Shown: positions 53,659 through 63,237 of the stretch, piece after piece
Position numbering within the stretch: the stretch's first letter is position 1
Layout of the letters: every line of letters starts with the position of its first letter
From: an uncultured Alcanivorax sp.
Lineage (GTDB): Bacteria; Pseudomonadota; Gammaproteobacteria; Pseudomonadales; Alcanivoracaceae
Direction: 5' to 3'
Assembly (NCBI RefSeq): GCF_947258575.1
Contig: NZ_CAMYIV010000012.1
Span: forward strand, 310,001 to 374,000
DNA length: 64,000 nucleotides
The notes under the pieces: generated by a model
The model's input: the letters and a program-made list of their open reading frames with translations, nothing else
The model's database searches: none
What the model was told of the DNA's origin: nothing
Program-made: the position numbers and the translations under genes

Positions 53659-54945
53659 TTATGACTTTTCGCGGGCCACTGCACGGTAACCGATGTCGGT
53701 GCGGTGATAGGCACCGCGCCATGTGACCTGCTTCACACCGGCGTAGGCGTTGGTCTGGGCTTCGCTGACGGTATCGCCAACTCCGGTGACGCAGAGAACG
53801 CGGCCGCCGCTGGTCACTACCTGGCCGTCTTTCTGCGCGGTACCGGCATGGAATACCTTAACGGTGTCGGAATCGGCCTGATCCAGGCCCTCAATGACGT
53901 CACCCTTGTCGTAGCTGTCCGGGTAGCCGCCGGCGGCCATCACCACGCCCAGGGTGGGGCGCGGGTCCCACTGGATTGAGGTCTGGTCCAGCTTGCCGTC
54001 CAGGGCCGCCAGGCACAGGGCAGCTAGATCGGATTGCAGGCGCATCATGATCGGCTGGGTTTCCGGGTCGCCGAAGCGGCAGTTGTACTCGATGACCTTG
54101 GGGGCGCCATCCGGGTTGATCATTAGCCCGGCGTAAAGGAAGCCGGTGTAGGGCATACCCTCGGCGGCCATGCCTTCCACGGTGGGGGTGATCACCTCGT
54201 CCATGATGCGCTGGTAGACTGCATCGGTGACCACCGGCGCCGGGGAGTAGGCACCCATGCCGCCGGTGTTGGGGCCGGTATCGCCGTCGCCCACGCGTTT
54301 GTGGTCCTGGCTGGTGGCCATGGGCAGCACGTTCTTGCCGTCCACCATGACGATAAAGCTGGCTTCCTCGCCTTCCAGGAATTCCTCCACCACCACGCGG
54401 TGGCCGGCGTCGCCGAATTTATTGCCGTCCAGCATGTCGCGCACGGCGTCTTCTGCGTCCTGCAGGGTCATGGCGACAATTACGCCTTTGCCCGCCGCCA
54501 GGCCGTCGGCCTTGATGACGATGGGGGCGCCCTGTTCACGGACATAGGCCAGGGCCTCGTCCATATCGGTGAAGTTGCCGTAGGCGCCGGTAGGAATGTT
54601 CTGGCGGGCCAGGAAATCCTTGGTGAAGGCTTTTGAGCCTTCCAGCTGGGCGGCGGCCTTGCTGGGGCCGAAACACTTCAGGCCATTGGCCTGGAAGTTG
54701 TCCACCAGCCCTTCCACCAGCGGCGCTTCCGGGCCGACGATGGTCAGGTCGATGCCGTTGTCCTTGGCAAAGGCCAGCAGAGCGGGCTGGTCCAGTACAT
54801 CGATGGCCACGTTTTCCAGCTTGGCTTCCCGGGCGGTACCGGCATTGCCGGGGGCCACGAACACTTTCTCAACCTGTTCCGCCTGTGCCACTTTCCAGGC
54901 CAGTGCATGCTCGCGGCCACCGCCGCCAATGATCAGAACTTTCAT
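53659..54945 (-). CDS. purD: Phosphoribosylamine-glycine ligase
   Basis: PurD makes glycinamide ribonucleotide in purine synthesis. The 428-residue ATP-grasp enzyme starts [19 protein letters not shown], with [46 protein letters not shown] and [12 protein letters not shown]. It is paired with purH on the same strand, separated by a palindrome, as in many gammaproteobacteria. Confidence 0.97.
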   Translation of the reverse strand: MKVLIIGGGGREHALAWKVAQAEQVEKVFVAPGNAGTAREAKLENVAIDVLDQPALLAFAKDNGIDLTIVGPEAPLVEGLVDNFQANGLKCFGPSKAAAQLEGSKAFTKDFLARQNIPTGAYGNFTDMDEALAYVREQGAPIVIKADGLAAGKGVIVAMTLQDAEDAVRDMLDGNKFGDAGHRVVVEEFLEGEEASFIVMVDGKNVLPMATSQDHKRVGDGDTGPNTGGMGAYSPAPVVTDAVYQRIMDEVITPTVEGMAAEGMPYTGFLYAGLMINPDGAPKVIEYNCRFGDPETQPIMMRLQSDLAALCLAALDGKLDQTSIQWDPRPTLGVVMAAGGYPDSYDKGDVIEGLDQADSDTVKVFHAGTAQKDGQVVTSGGRVLCVTGVGDTVSEAQTNAYAGVKQVTWRGAYHRTDIGYRAVAREKS

Positions 54946-54971
54946 GTCTACCTCAACCCTTTCAGGTTCGC

Positions 54972-55040
54972 CGTAGGAGTGGCGCTTGAGCCGCGAATCG
55001 TTGTCGCAAGCAGCTTCGCGGCTCGAGCGCCGCTCCTACA
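54972..55040. repeat. TAGGAGC-type palindrome between purD and purH
   Basis: CGTAGGAGTGGCGCTTGAGC at 54972 onward and its inverse ending CGCTCCTACA at 55040 pair over 26 positions with few mismatches. In the purH-purD transcript this forms a hairpin between the genes. Confidence 0.8.
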
Positions 55041-55051
55041 GAGAGATGCTG

Positions 55052-56620
55052 TTAGTGACGGAAATGGCGCATGCCGGTGAAGACCATGGCCATGCCGGCT
55101 TCGTCGGCAGCGGCAATCACTTCTTCGTCGCGGATCGAACCGCCCGGCTGGATCACGCAGCTGATGCCGACCTTGGCGGCATTGTCGATGCCGTCGCGGA
55201 ACGGGAAGAAGGCGTCGGATGCCATGACGGAGCCTTCTACCTGCAGGCCGGCATGCTCGGCCTTGATGGCGGCAATGCGGGCGGAGTTGACGCGGCTCAT
55301 CTGGCCGGCGCCCACGCCCACGGTCTGGCGGTTCTTGGCATAGACGATGGCGTTGGATTTGACGAACTTGGCCACTTTCCAGGCGAAGATCAGGTCGTGC
55401 ATCTCCGCTTCGGTGGGGGCGCGCTTGGTGACCACTTTCAGCTCGCCTTCGGTGATCATGCCGATGTCACGGTCCTGCACCAGCAGGCCGCCATTCACGC
55501 GCTTGTAGTCCAGGCCTTGCGCTGCCGCTCCCTTGATCTCGCCACATACCAGCACACGCACGTTCTTCTTGGCGGCGGTGATGGCCAGGGCTTCGTCAGT
55601 GGCAGACGGCGCGATGATCACTTCCACAAACTGGCGATCGACGATAGCCTGGGCAGTGGCCGCATCCAGCTCGCGATTGAAGGCGATGATGCCGCCGAAG
55701 GCGGATTCGGTATCGGTTTCGAAGGCCAGGTCATAGGCCTTGCCGATGCCGTCCAGGCTCACTGCCACGCCGCACGGGTTGGCATGTTTGACGATCACGC
55801 AGGCGGGCTTGGTGAAGCCTTTGACGCATTCCAGCGCCGCGTCGGTGTCGGCAATGTTGTTGTAGCTCAGTTCTTTGCCCTGCAGCTGTTTGGCGGTGGC
55901 GATGGAGGCCGCGGCCGGGGTGCGCTCGGTGTAGAAGGCCGCTTTCTGGTGCGGGTTCTCGCCGTAGCGCATGTTCTGGGTTTTCTCGAAATTCAGGTTG
56001 ATGGTGCGGGGGAAGTCCTGATTGTTCTCTCCGACTTTCTTGCCAAAGTAGTTGGCAATGGCGCTGTCATAGGCGGCGGTGTGTTCGAACGCCTTGATAG
56101 CCAGGTCGAAACGCAGGGTGTCGGACAGGGCGCCGTTGTGGGCGGCCATGTCGTCGAGAACACGCTGGTAGTCGCTGGCATTGGTGACAATGCCCACGCT
56201 GGCGTTGTTCTTGGCGGCAGAACGCACCATGGTCGGACCGCCGATATCGATGTTCTCGATGGCGTCTTCCAGTGAGCAATCCGGGTTGGCCACGGTGGCT
56301 TCGAACGGGTAGAGATTGACTACCACCAGATCAATGCGGCTGATGTCGTTGTCGGCCATGACCTGTTCGTCCTGGCCGCGACGGCCAAGGATGCCACCGT
56401 GCACTTTCGGGTGCAGGGTTTTCACCCGGCCGGCCATCATTTCCGGGAAACCGGTGTAGTCGGAGACTTCGCGCACGGCGATGCCTTCGTCCTGCAGTTT
56501 CTTGTAGGTGCCGCCGGTGGAAAGAATTTCCACGCCTTGCTCGGCCAGGGCCTTTGCAAATTCGACGATACCTGTCTTGTCGGAAACACTGATCAGTGCA
56601 CGTTCAACCGCGTTGCTCAT
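55052..56620 (-). CDS. purH: AICAR transformylase / IMP cyclohydrolase
   Basis: PurH carries out the last two steps of IMP synthesis. The 522-residue bifunctional enzyme has the N-terminal cyclohydrolase ([40 protein letters not shown]) and the C-terminal transformylase ([49 protein letters not shown]). Length is normal. It is first in a leftward purH-purD pair and follows the fis terminator. Confidence 0.97.
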   Translation of the reverse strand: MSNAVERALISVSDKTGIVEFAKALAEQGVEILSTGGTYKKLQDEGIAVREVSDYTGFPEMMAGRVKTLHPKVHGGILGRRGQDEQVMADNDISRIDLVVVNLYPFEATVANPDCSLEDAIENIDIGGPTMVRSAAKNNASVGIVTNASDYQRVLDDMAAHNGALSDTLRFDLAIKAFEHTAAYDSAIANYFGKKVGENNQDFPRTINLNFEKTQNMRYGENPHQKAAFYTERTPAAASIATAKQLQGKELSYNNIADTDAALECVKGFTKPACVIVKHANPCGVAVSLDGIGKAYDLAFETDTESAFGGIIAFNRELDAATAQAIVDRQFVEVIIAPSATDEALAITAAKKNVRVLVCGEIKGAAAQGLDYKRVNGGLLVQDRDIGMITEGELKVVTKRAPTEAEMHDLIFAWKVAKFVKSNAIVYAKNRQTVGVGAGQMSRVNSARIAAIKAEHAGLQVEGSVMASDAFFPFRDGIDNAAKVGISCVIQPGGSIRDEEVIAAADEAGMAMVFTGMRHFRH

Positions 56621-56662
56621 GGGATTTCACCAAGTTGCGTTCTGGGATAAGTGGTTCATTTA

Positions 56663-56697
56663 AAAACAAAAAAAGGGCAGTAAGGACTGCCCTTTAT
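56663..56697 (-). terminator. Terminator of the dusB-fis operon
   Basis: On the minus strand GGGCAGT pairs with ACTGCCC (56675-56692) around a 4-base loop, followed by a run of T. It lies 15 bases after the fis stop and before purH. Confidence 0.9.
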
Positions 56698-56711
56698 CGC
56701 TGTGGTCGTGC

Positions 56712-57041
56712 TTAGAGCAGACCGTACTGCTTGAGCTTCTTGCGCAGGGTGCCGCGGTTCAGGCCCAGCAGCTCGGCGGCCTTGGTCTGGTTGCCGCGGG
56801 TGTACTCGAGCACTTTCTCAAGCAGCGGGATTTCCATTTCCGCCAGTACCATCGGGTAGAGTTCGCTTACGGCCTCACCGTCCAGCTGGTTGAAATAATC
56901 GTTTAACGAACGTCGCACACAATTGCGCAGAGTGTCGTGGGTTTCGCTGCGCGCAATGGTCAGGTGCGGCTTTCGTGCTTCTGCGGTGTTCATTTCAGTA
57001 AGTGTCCGTGCAGCGGCTGTGTTAACTGAAGAAAGGGTCAT
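56712..57041 (-). CDS. fis: DNA-binding protein Fis
   Basis: Fis bends DNA at many promoters and origins. The start at 57041 gives 109 residues, with the beta-arm and helices [20 protein letters not shown] and the helix-turn-helix [23 protein letters not shown] overlaps the dusB TGA (57038-57041), matching the dusB-fis operon known in proteobacteria. An inner ATG at 56993 would give a 93-residue protein nearer the E. coli length (98), so the exact start is open. Confidence 0.94.
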   Translation of the reverse strand: MTLSSVNTAAARTLTEMNTAEARKPHLTIARSETHDTLRNCVRRSLNDYFNQLDGEAVSELYPMVLAEMEIPLLEKVLEYTRGNQTKAAELLGLNRGTLRKKLKQYGLL

Positions 57042-58078
57042 GCGGCCAAGGCTCCGTTTTTCTTCCGGGCAGACACCTCGCCATAACAACCGAATCGTAC
57101 CCGGTCGGTCGTGGCGTTTATCTGTTGGAAAAACTGCTCGATTGCCAGCCGTTGATCGGCGGCATTTTCCAGTGTGTTAAATCCGCGCCGGAAGTCTTCC
57201 CCTCCGGGCAGGTTTTGCGTATACCAGCCCAGATGCTTGCGTGCGATACGCACTCCCATGAACTCTCCGTAGAACTGGTGGAGTTCGGCGAGGTGCTGTT
57301 GCACACAATCGTGGACTTCCGTTACGAACGGCGCTGCGGGTAGCGAGCCGTGCTCGAGGTAATGCAGGGTATCCCGGAAGATCCACGGGTTCCCCTGTGC
57401 AGCGCGGCCGATCATGATACCACCCGCGCCGGTGGATTCCAGTACCCGTTTAGCTTTTTCCGGGCTATCCACGTCACCGTTAGCCATAACCGGAATATTC
57501 ACCGCGGCCACCACCTGGGCGATGGAGGCGTACTCGGCGTCACCGTTGAACTTGTCGGCACGGGTGCGGCCATGGATGGCCAGGGCCTGAATGCCCGCCG
57601 CTTCCGCGATACGGGCGATCTCCAACGCATTGCGATGGTCGCGATCGGGCCCGGTTCGAATCTTCAGGGTCACCGGGACGTCCACGGCAGCGACGACGGC
57701 ATCCAGGATGCGGGCCACCAGGTCCGGGTCAGCCAGCAGGGCAGAGCCTGCGGCGCGTTTGCACACTTTCTTTGCCGGGCAGCCCATATTGATATCAATG
57801 ATCTGGGCGCCATGATCCACATTGGCGCGGGCCGCATCGGCCAGCATTGTCGGCTCGCCGCCGGCAATCTGTACCGACACCGGGCCGGGTTCACCACTGT
57901 GATCAAGCCGTTGGCGTGACTTTCGAGAGTTCCACAGACGGGTGTCCGAGGTCACCATTTCCGATACCAGCAGACCTGCGCCCAGATCCCGGCACAAACG
58001 CCGGAAAGGGCGATCCGTGACGCCGGCCATGGGGGCCAGAATCAGCGAATTGGGCAAGGTATATGGGCCGATCTGCAT
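57038..58078 (-). CDS. dusB: tRNA-dihydrouridine synthase B
   Basis: DusB reduces uridines in the tRNA D-loop with FMN. The 346-residue protein starts [26 protein letters not shown] (first part shown), with [20 protein letters not shown] carrying the catalytic Cys, and [13 protein letters not shown] and [11 protein letters not shown]. It is the leading gene of dusB-fis. A 230-base gap to the next gene (58079-58308) has no gene and probably holds the promoter, which in E. coli drives growth-phase Fis control. Confidence 0.96.
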   Translation of the reverse strand: MQIGPYTLPNSLILAPMAGVTDRPFRRLCRDLGAGLLVSEMVTSDTRLWNSRKSRQRLDHSGEPGPVSVQIAGGEPTMLADAARANVDHGAQIIDINMGCPAKKVCKRAAGSALLADPDLVARILDAVVAAVDVPVTLKIRTGPDRDHRNALEIARIAEAAGIQALAIHGRTRADKFNGDAEYASIAQVVAAVNIPVMANGDVDSPEKAKRVLESTGAGGIMIGRAAQGNPWIFRDTLHYLEHGSLPAAPFVTEVHDCVQQHLAELHQFYGEFMGVRIARKHLGWYTQNLPGGEDFRRGFNTLENAADQRLAIEQFFQQINATTDRVRFGCYGEVSARKKNGALAA

Positions 58079-58308
58079 AGGGTCGGGATGGCATGTGTCA
58101 AAGGGGGGCTAATGATAGTGAGCGGAACGCGGGGATGAAAGGGCGCAGGGTAAAAAATGCGCGATTCCACCCAGGATTACATGCGGTGCTGCTATTTCGA
58201 TGGTTGCTGGCTACTGAGCAGTGAGGCACGGGTGCCGAAAAGTCACCCTGGCCTTTCGCCACCCGTACCTTGTTACACGCTGTTCCTGCGGCAGACGGCA
58301 CAGGGGCG

Positions 58309-59511
58309 TTAGCGCTGGCTCACCCGTTCCTGAGTCTCCACCGCCGGCAGCAGACGCAGGTTATAGTTTACCGCCTGCTCGCCAGGATCGACGATTTCCA
58401 GGGAGATGTGCAGCGGGGTGTTCACCGGCATGGCCTCCAGGTTGGTCAGGTCGCCACGCAGGTATTCCGCCGGGCTGAAGCGACGGCTGGCTACCGGATT
58501 GCCGTTGAGGGCACTGAAGCTCAGTTCCAGCTCCGGAAAGGGTTGCGGGTAGCGGGCTTCATTGAACAGGATGGCATCCACGATCAGGGCGTTGGCGTAA
58601 TCCGGGTGGCTACGCACTACCAGGTTGGCGCCGCGCAGCTTGCTGATGTCGGTGCGGTTGGGTAGCCGACAGCCAAGCACGCCGCAGGCCTGTTGGTAGA
58701 GCGGCCGCCATTGCGGGCTGCGGGCCAGGTCGTCGAAATTGAAGTAGGCGTATTGCCCTACCAATACCACCAGGGCCAGCACGGACAGGCCGCTCCACTT
58801 GAGCAGGCCGCCCCAGTCGCGCTGTTGGCGGAAGGGGGCGTCGCGTTCGCGTACCGGCCGGGACAGCGGCACCGGCTCCTCGGTCAGGTCGTCACCAAAC
58901 AGGTCCAGGCCGCCGAAGAAATCGTCTTCGTCGTCATCCTTGGGTGGTTTGGGGGCCGGTTTCTTTTTGGTCTCTGGCGGCGGTGAAGGCGCTTTGCGTT
59001 TGTCTGCCTGGCTTTCCCGGGGGCCAAAGCTGGCGGGCTGACGGGCTTCCTGCTTTGCTGGCTGGTCCTCGTCGTCTTCCAGTTCCTTGAGCAGGGCTTC
59101 GGCCCAGGCCTCGTCGGCATTCTCGTTGTGGCTGGCGCGACCGGCGCCCTGCATATCGGAGAAGTCTTCGCCGAGACCGGAGTCGGCGGCATCTTCATCC
59201 AGATTGATGAAAGAGTCGCTCAGCTCCATGCCCTCGATGCTGGAGCCCGAGGAGGCGCCGTCATCGTCATCGCCGAAGGTTTGTTCGTCACTATCCGGCA
59301 CGCTGGCGCTTTCGCTTTCCAGGGCTCCGGCCCAGCGGTCGCCGGCGGGTTCTTCCTGGGCGGGGGGCGGATCAATCAGGTAGTCACTGGCCTGAAAAAT
59401 CTGCAGGCATGAGCCGCAGCGAACCGCGCCGCGGGCCTGCTTCAGGTGTTCTTCGGTAATCTTGAACTGGGCTGCACAGTGCGGGCAGCGGGTCTTGTAT
59501 TGGGCGGCCAT
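58309..59511 (-). CDS. MJ0042-type zinc-ribbon protein with DUF3426 domain
   Basis: The start at 59511 gives 400 residues: an N-terminal zinc ribbon (KTRCPHCAAQFKI, then VRCGSCLQIF), a long acidic disordered middle (residues about 50-225), one membrane helix (LSVLALVVLVGQYAYFNF) and a C-terminal DUF3426 domain (about 275-395). The family is common beside prmA in gammaproteobacteria; function unknown. A longer frame from 59577 was rejected because the ribbon normally starts the protein. Confidence 0.87.
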   Translation of the reverse strand: MAAQYKTRCPHCAAQFKITEEHLKQARGAVRCGSCLQIFQASDYLIDPPPAQEEPAGDRWAGALESESASVPDSDEQTFGDDDDGASSGSSIEGMELSDSFINLDEDAADSGLGEDFSDMQGAGRASHNENADEAWAEALLKELEDDEDQPAKQEARQPASFGPRESQADKRKAPSPPPETKKKPAPKPPKDDDEDDFFGGLDLFGDDLTEEPVPLSRPVRERDAPFRQQRDWGGLLKWSGLSVLALVVLVGQYAYFNFDDLARSPQWRPLYQQACGVLGCRLPNRTDISKLRGANLVVRSHPDYANALIVDAILFNEARYPQPFPELELSFSALNGNPVASRRFSPAEYLRGDLTNLEAMPVNTPLHISLEIVDPGEQAVNYNLRLLPAVETQERVSQR

Positions 59512-59690
59512 GGCTTTCGCCTGATTGTTATTGGACGAGACGCAACACGCTACACGCACCGGGCTTTCACGGAACACTTTACGCAGCCCTGGAATCCAGA
59601 AAACGCGTGCAGATGAGTCAGGTATGTTTTACAGAAAAAGCAGGACAGGCCGCAAGGACCTGTCACTCAGTTTTACCTGAATCAATGAAT

Positions 59691-60572
59691 TCAGGTGTTA
59701 CGGCGCACCCCGTCAATTCGCACCCAGTCGCCCTGTTGGGTGGTGGGGTTCAGGTCGAACCAGGGGGCATAGGCGCTGCGTACCGATTCTGCCTGCTCGG
59801 CAAGAATGCCGGACAGGGCAAGGCTGGCCCCGGCGCGACAATAACCGGCAAGCTGGTCGGCCAGTTCCACCAGGGGGCCGGCCAGGATATTGGCGACCAG
59901 TACATCACAGCGGTAATCCGCCGGCAGATTTTCCGGCAGGTAGAGGCTGAGCCCGTCGGCCACACCGTTATTGCGGGCATTATCCTCGCTGGCGGTGAGT
60001 GCCTGGGGGTCGATGTCGGTGCCGGTGGCATTGCCGGCGCCCAGCAGCAGGGCAGCAATGGCCAGCACCCCGGAGCCACAGCCGAAATCCAGCACCGTCT
60101 TGCCGTGCAGGTCGGCCCGATCCAGCCATTCCAGGCACAATGCCGTGGTTTCGTGGGTGCCGGTGCCGAAGGCCAGCCCCGGGTCCAACTTCAGGTTCAC
60201 TGCCTGCGGATCCGGTGACTCGCTCCAGCTGGGGACGATCCACAGCCGTTCGCCAAAGCGCATGGGGGCGAAGTCATCCATCCAGGCCCGTTCCCAGACC
60301 TGGTCATCCAGTGTTTCGTGGTGGTGTGCCTGGGCGTCCAGCCCCTGTTGTTGCAGGGCGGCGAGGATCAATGCCGGGTCACGGTCCGCATCGAACAGGG
60401 CGCTGACCACGATGTTTTGCCACAGCGGGCGGGCACCGGGAGGCGGTTCAAACACCGGCTGATCGGCGCCATCAGTCAGGGTGACCGCACAAGCTCCCAT
60501 ATCTTCCAGTGCGGACTGAAAGGCATCGGCGTGGGCTTCGGTGGTGGCAAGGTGTAGCTGGAGCCAGGCCAT
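59691..60572 (-). CDS. prmA: Ribosomal protein L11 methyltransferase
   Basis: PrmA trimethylates L11. The 293-residue protein has an N-terminal L11-recognition domain ([20 protein letters not shown]) and a methyltransferase core with [36 protein letters not shown] and [16 protein letters not shown]. Note that the substrate domain and linker ([20 protein letters not shown]) are both intact. It follows accC across a heptad element. Confidence 0.96.
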   Translation of the reverse strand: MAWLQLHLATTEAHADAFQSALEDMGACAVTLTDGADQPVFEPPPGARPLWQNIVVSALFDADRDPALILAALQQQGLDAQAHHHETLDDQVWERAWMDDFAPMRFGERLWIVPSWSESPDPQAVNLKLDPGLAFGTGTHETTALCLEWLDRADLHGKTVLDFGCGSGVLAIAALLLGAGNATGTDIDPQALTASEDNARNNGVADGLSLYLPENLPADYRCDVLVANILAGPLVELADQLAGYCRAGASLALSGILAEQAESVRSAYAPWFDLNPTTQQGDWVRIDGVRRNT

Positions 60573-60588
60573 GTTGTCGCTTCGCTCT

Positions 60589-60750
60589 AGTTAATAGTGA
60601 ACAGTTAACAGTGAATAGCTGCGCGAGAGATGCGGTCGTTATTCAGAACGCATGAGGCCGCGCACAGGGTATGGGCGCGGCCTCAGGGGGTAATATAACA
60701 GCTAACGGTGAACGCGAGCTATTCACTGTTCATTGTTAACTATTCACTGC
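60589..60750. repeat. Heptad inverted-repeat element L
   Basis: Left arm 60589-60625 (units AGTTAAT, AGTGAAC, ending CTGCGCG) and right arm 60713-60750 (units ATTCACT, GTTCATT, GTTAACT). The accC stop codon (60740-60742) and last residues are inside the right arm. It lies inside a leftward operon, so the enclosed hairpin may cut accC from prmA expression. Confidence 0.88.
60651..60687. terminator. Hairpin in element L
   Basis: TGAGGCCGCGC 60653-60663 pairs with GCGCGGCCTCA 60675-60685. No T run follows on the plus strand; on the minus strand the bases after the stem are not T-rich, so it is a weaker terminator than those in elements J and K. Confidence 0.6.
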
Positions 60751-62089
60751 TTCCCAGTTTTTTCTCCAGGTGGTGGATATCCACCCCGCCGGCAATAAAG
60801 GCCTTGTCCTTGAAGATCTTGTTGCGGTGCAGCTCCACATTGGTCTTGATGCCTTCCACCACGATTTCGTCCAGCGCATTTTTCATGCGGGCGAAGGCGA
60901 TCTCGCGATTTTCGCCCCAGGTGATCAGCTTGCCGATCAGGGAGTCGTAATAGGGGGGCACGGTGTAGCCGCTGTAGATATGGGAATCTACCCGCACGCC
61001 ATTACCGCCAGGGGCATGGAAATAGGTGATCTTGCCGGGGCAGGGTGTGAAGCGCACCGGGTCTTCGGCGTTGATACGCACCTCGATGGCATGGCCCAGG
61101 AACGTTACGTCGGACTGCTGCAATTGCAGGCCTTCGTCGCTGGCGATACGCAGCTGTTCCTTGACGATGTCCACACCGGTGATCATTTCGGTGACCGGGT
61201 GTTCCACCTGCACGCGGGTGTTCATCTCAATGAAGTAGAAACCTTCATTTTCGTAGAGGAACTCGAAGGTGCCGGCACCCCGATAATTGATTTCCTTGCA
61301 GGCGTTGACGCAACGCTCGGCCACTTCGTCTTTCAGGTGCTGGGGAATGCCAGGCGCCGGTGCTTCTTCCACCACTTTCTGGTGACGACGTTGCAGGGAG
61401 CAGTCCCGGTCGCCCAGATGAATGGCGTGGCCGGCGCCGTCTGCCAGTACCTGCACTTCCACGTGACGGGGCTTCTGCAGGAATTTTTCCATGTAGACAG
61501 TGGCGTCGCCGAAGGCGTTCTTGGCTTCGGAGCGGGTCAGGGTGATGGCGTTGAGCAGGTGCTTGGCTTCTTCCACTACGCGCATGCCACGGCCACCGCC
61601 GCCGGCGGCGGCCTTGATGATCACCGGGTAGCCGATCTTCTCGGCCATGGCCAGTGACGCATCGCCGTCGTCACCCAGGGGGCCGTCGGAGCCGGGTACG
61701 GTGGGAACGCCGGCCTTTTTCATGGCCTCAATGGCGGCCACCTTGTTGCCCATCAGGCGAATGGTGTCCGCCTTGGGGCCGATAAAGGTGAAGCCGGAGC
61801 GTTCCACGCTTTCGGCAAAATCCGCGTTTTCGGCGAGGAAGCCGTAACCGGGGTGAATGCCATCGGCGTCGGTCACTTCCGCCGCACTGATGATCGCCGG
61901 GATGTTCAGGTAGGACTCGGTGGACGAGGCCGGGCCGATGCAGACCGCTTCGTCGGCCAGTCGCACGTGCATCAGATCCCGGTCCGCCTTGGAATAAACC
62001 GCCACGGTGCGAATGCCCAGCTCCTTGCAAGCGCGCAGGATGCGCAGGGCGATTTCGCCGCGGTTGGCAATGACAACCTTTTCCAGCAT
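60740..62089 (-). CDS. accC: Acetyl-CoA carboxylase, biotin carboxylase subunit
   Basis: AccC carboxylates biotin on AccB with ATP and bicarbonate, the first step of fatty acid synthesis. The 449-residue ATP-grasp enzyme has [18 protein letters not shown], the Gly-rich [34 protein letters not shown] and the C-terminal domain. Normal length. The final GSSE and stop are coded by a heptad array. It is 12 bases downstream of accB. Confidence 0.97.
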   Translation of the reverse strand: MLEKVVIANRGEIALRILRACKELGIRTVAVYSKADRDLMHVRLADEAVCIGPASSTESYLNIPAIISAAEVTDADGIHPGYGFLAENADFAESVERSGFTFIGPKADTIRLMGNKVAAIEAMKKAGVPTVPGSDGPLGDDGDASLAMAEKIGYPVIIKAAAGGGGRGMRVVEEAKHLLNAITLTRSEAKNAFGDATVYMEKFLQKPRHVEVQVLADGAGHAIHLGDRDCSLQRRHQKVVEEAPAPGIPQHLKDEVAERCVNACKEINYRGAGTFEFLYENEGFYFIEMNTRVQVEHPVTEMITGVDIVKEQLRIASDEGLQLQQSDVTFLGHAIEVRINAEDPVRFTPCPGKITYFHAPGGNGVRVDSHIYSGYTVPPYYDSLIGKLITWGENREIAFARMKNALDEIVVEGIKTNVELHRNKIFKDKAFIAGGVDIHHLEKKLGSSE

Positions 62090-62101
62090 GAGATGCCTCC
62101 G

Positions 62102-62560
62102 TTAAACGATGGAGAACAGAGGCTGATCGAACTCAACCGGTTCGCCGTCTTCCACAAGGATGGCATCAATGGTGCCGGATTTGTCCGCTTCGATCTGGTT
62201 CATCATCTTCATGGCTTCGACGATGCACAGTACGTCACCAGCCTGGACTTTCTTGCCTACCTCGACAAAGGACGAGGCTCCCGGTGACGGTGAGCGATAG
62301 AAAGTGCCAACCATGGGCGAGCGCACCAGATGACCGCTGGGGGTGTTGTCAGCCGGTGCCGGTGTTTCAGCAGCGGCAGCAGGGGCAGGAGCCGGAGCGG
62401 GCGCGGCGGCCTGTGGGGCGGCATAGTAATGGGCCGGCGCTGCAGGGTGACGCGAGCCGCGACTGATGCGCACGGACTCTTCTCCCTCACAGATCTCCAG
62501 CTCTTCAATGCCGGATTCCTCCAGCAGCTCAATCAGTTTCTTTACCTTGCGAATATCCAT
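62102..62560 (-). CDS. accB: Acetyl-CoA carboxylase biotin carboxyl carrier protein
   Basis: The 152-residue carrier has an N-terminal segment ([20 protein letters not shown]), a Pro/Ala linker (residues about 50-80) and a C-terminal biotinyl domain with the [11 protein letters not shown] lysine that receives biotin. It stands between aroQ and accC, the standard accBC order, with 3- and 12-base gaps. Confidence 0.97.
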   Translation of the reverse strand: MDIRKVKKLIELLEESGIEELEICEGEESVRISRGSRHPAAPAHYYAAPQAAAPAPAPAPAAAAETPAPADNTPSGHLVRSPMVGTFYRSPSPGASSFVEVGKKVQAGDVLCIVEAMKMMNQIEADKSGTIDAILVEDGEPVEFDQPLFSIV

Positions 62561-62563
62561 GTA

Positions 62564-63004
62564 TTAACCATCCAGTTGTTCAAGGGCGGCGGTCAGCGCC
62601 AGCGGGTAGCCAGTTGCGCCGAGCCCGCAGATCACGCCCCGGGCAATATCGGAAAAATAGGAATGATGGCGGAAACTTTCCCGGGCATGCACGTTCGACA
62701 AGTGCACCTCGATAAAGGGGATGTCCACCGCCAGCAGGGCGTCACGCAGGGCCACGCTGGTATGGGTGAATGCCGCCGGATTGATGATGATGAAGTCGAT
62801 GCCTTCGGTGCGGGCATCGTGGATCCGTTCAACCAGCTCGTATTCCGCGTTGCTTTGCAGATGCTGCAGGTGGTGGCCTGCATCGCCGGCCTGGGCCTGC
62901 AATTGCTGGTTGATATCGGCCAGGGTGGTATGGCCGTACTTGTCCGGCTCGCGGGTGCCGAGCAGGTTCAGGTTTGGGCCGTGTAAGACCAGAATGGAAG
63001 CCAA
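62564..63004 (-). CDS. aroQ: 3-dehydroquinate dehydratase, type II
   Basis: AroQ makes 3-dehydroshikimate in the shikimate pathway. The 146-residue protein has [20 protein letters not shown] (Arg and Tyr of the active loop), [20 protein letters not shown] and the His in [20 protein letters not shown]. It is first in a leftward aroQ-accB-accC group, as in Pseudomonas. Upstream is a 230-base gap with a partial TAGGAGC element. Confidence 0.96.
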   Translation of the reverse strand: MASILVLHGPNLNLLGTREPDKYGHTTLADINQQLQAQAGDAGHHLQHLQSNAEYELVERIHDARTEGIDFIIINPAAFTHTSVALRDALLAVDIPFIEVHLSNVHARESFRHHSYFSDIARGVICGLGATGYPLALTAALEQLDG

Positions 63005-63193
63005 AACAGGTCCCCCTGGGGAATTTGTCGTTATTTGCCGTGAACGTGCAGGAAAAGCACCGGTTATCCCGGCGTTTCTGGCACTTGTGCAATATTAGGG
63101 GGAAATCATGACAGAAAAAAGGGTTTTACAACATTCGTTACAAGTTACCGGAAGATGCCGTGCAATCGGTACTGTTTCACGATTTTTGTTCGG

Positions 63194-63221
63194 GCGGGAG
63201 AGCGCCGCTCCTACAGCGGCT
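63194..63221. repeat. TAGGAGC element, partial
   Basis: GCGGGAGAGCGCCGCTCCTA near 63195 and adjoining CAGCGGC resemble the right arm of the palindromes elsewhere, without a clear left arm. It lies between the dsbD stop and aroQ. Confidence 0.5.
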
Positions 63222-63237
63222 ACGTAGAGCGATCCTG

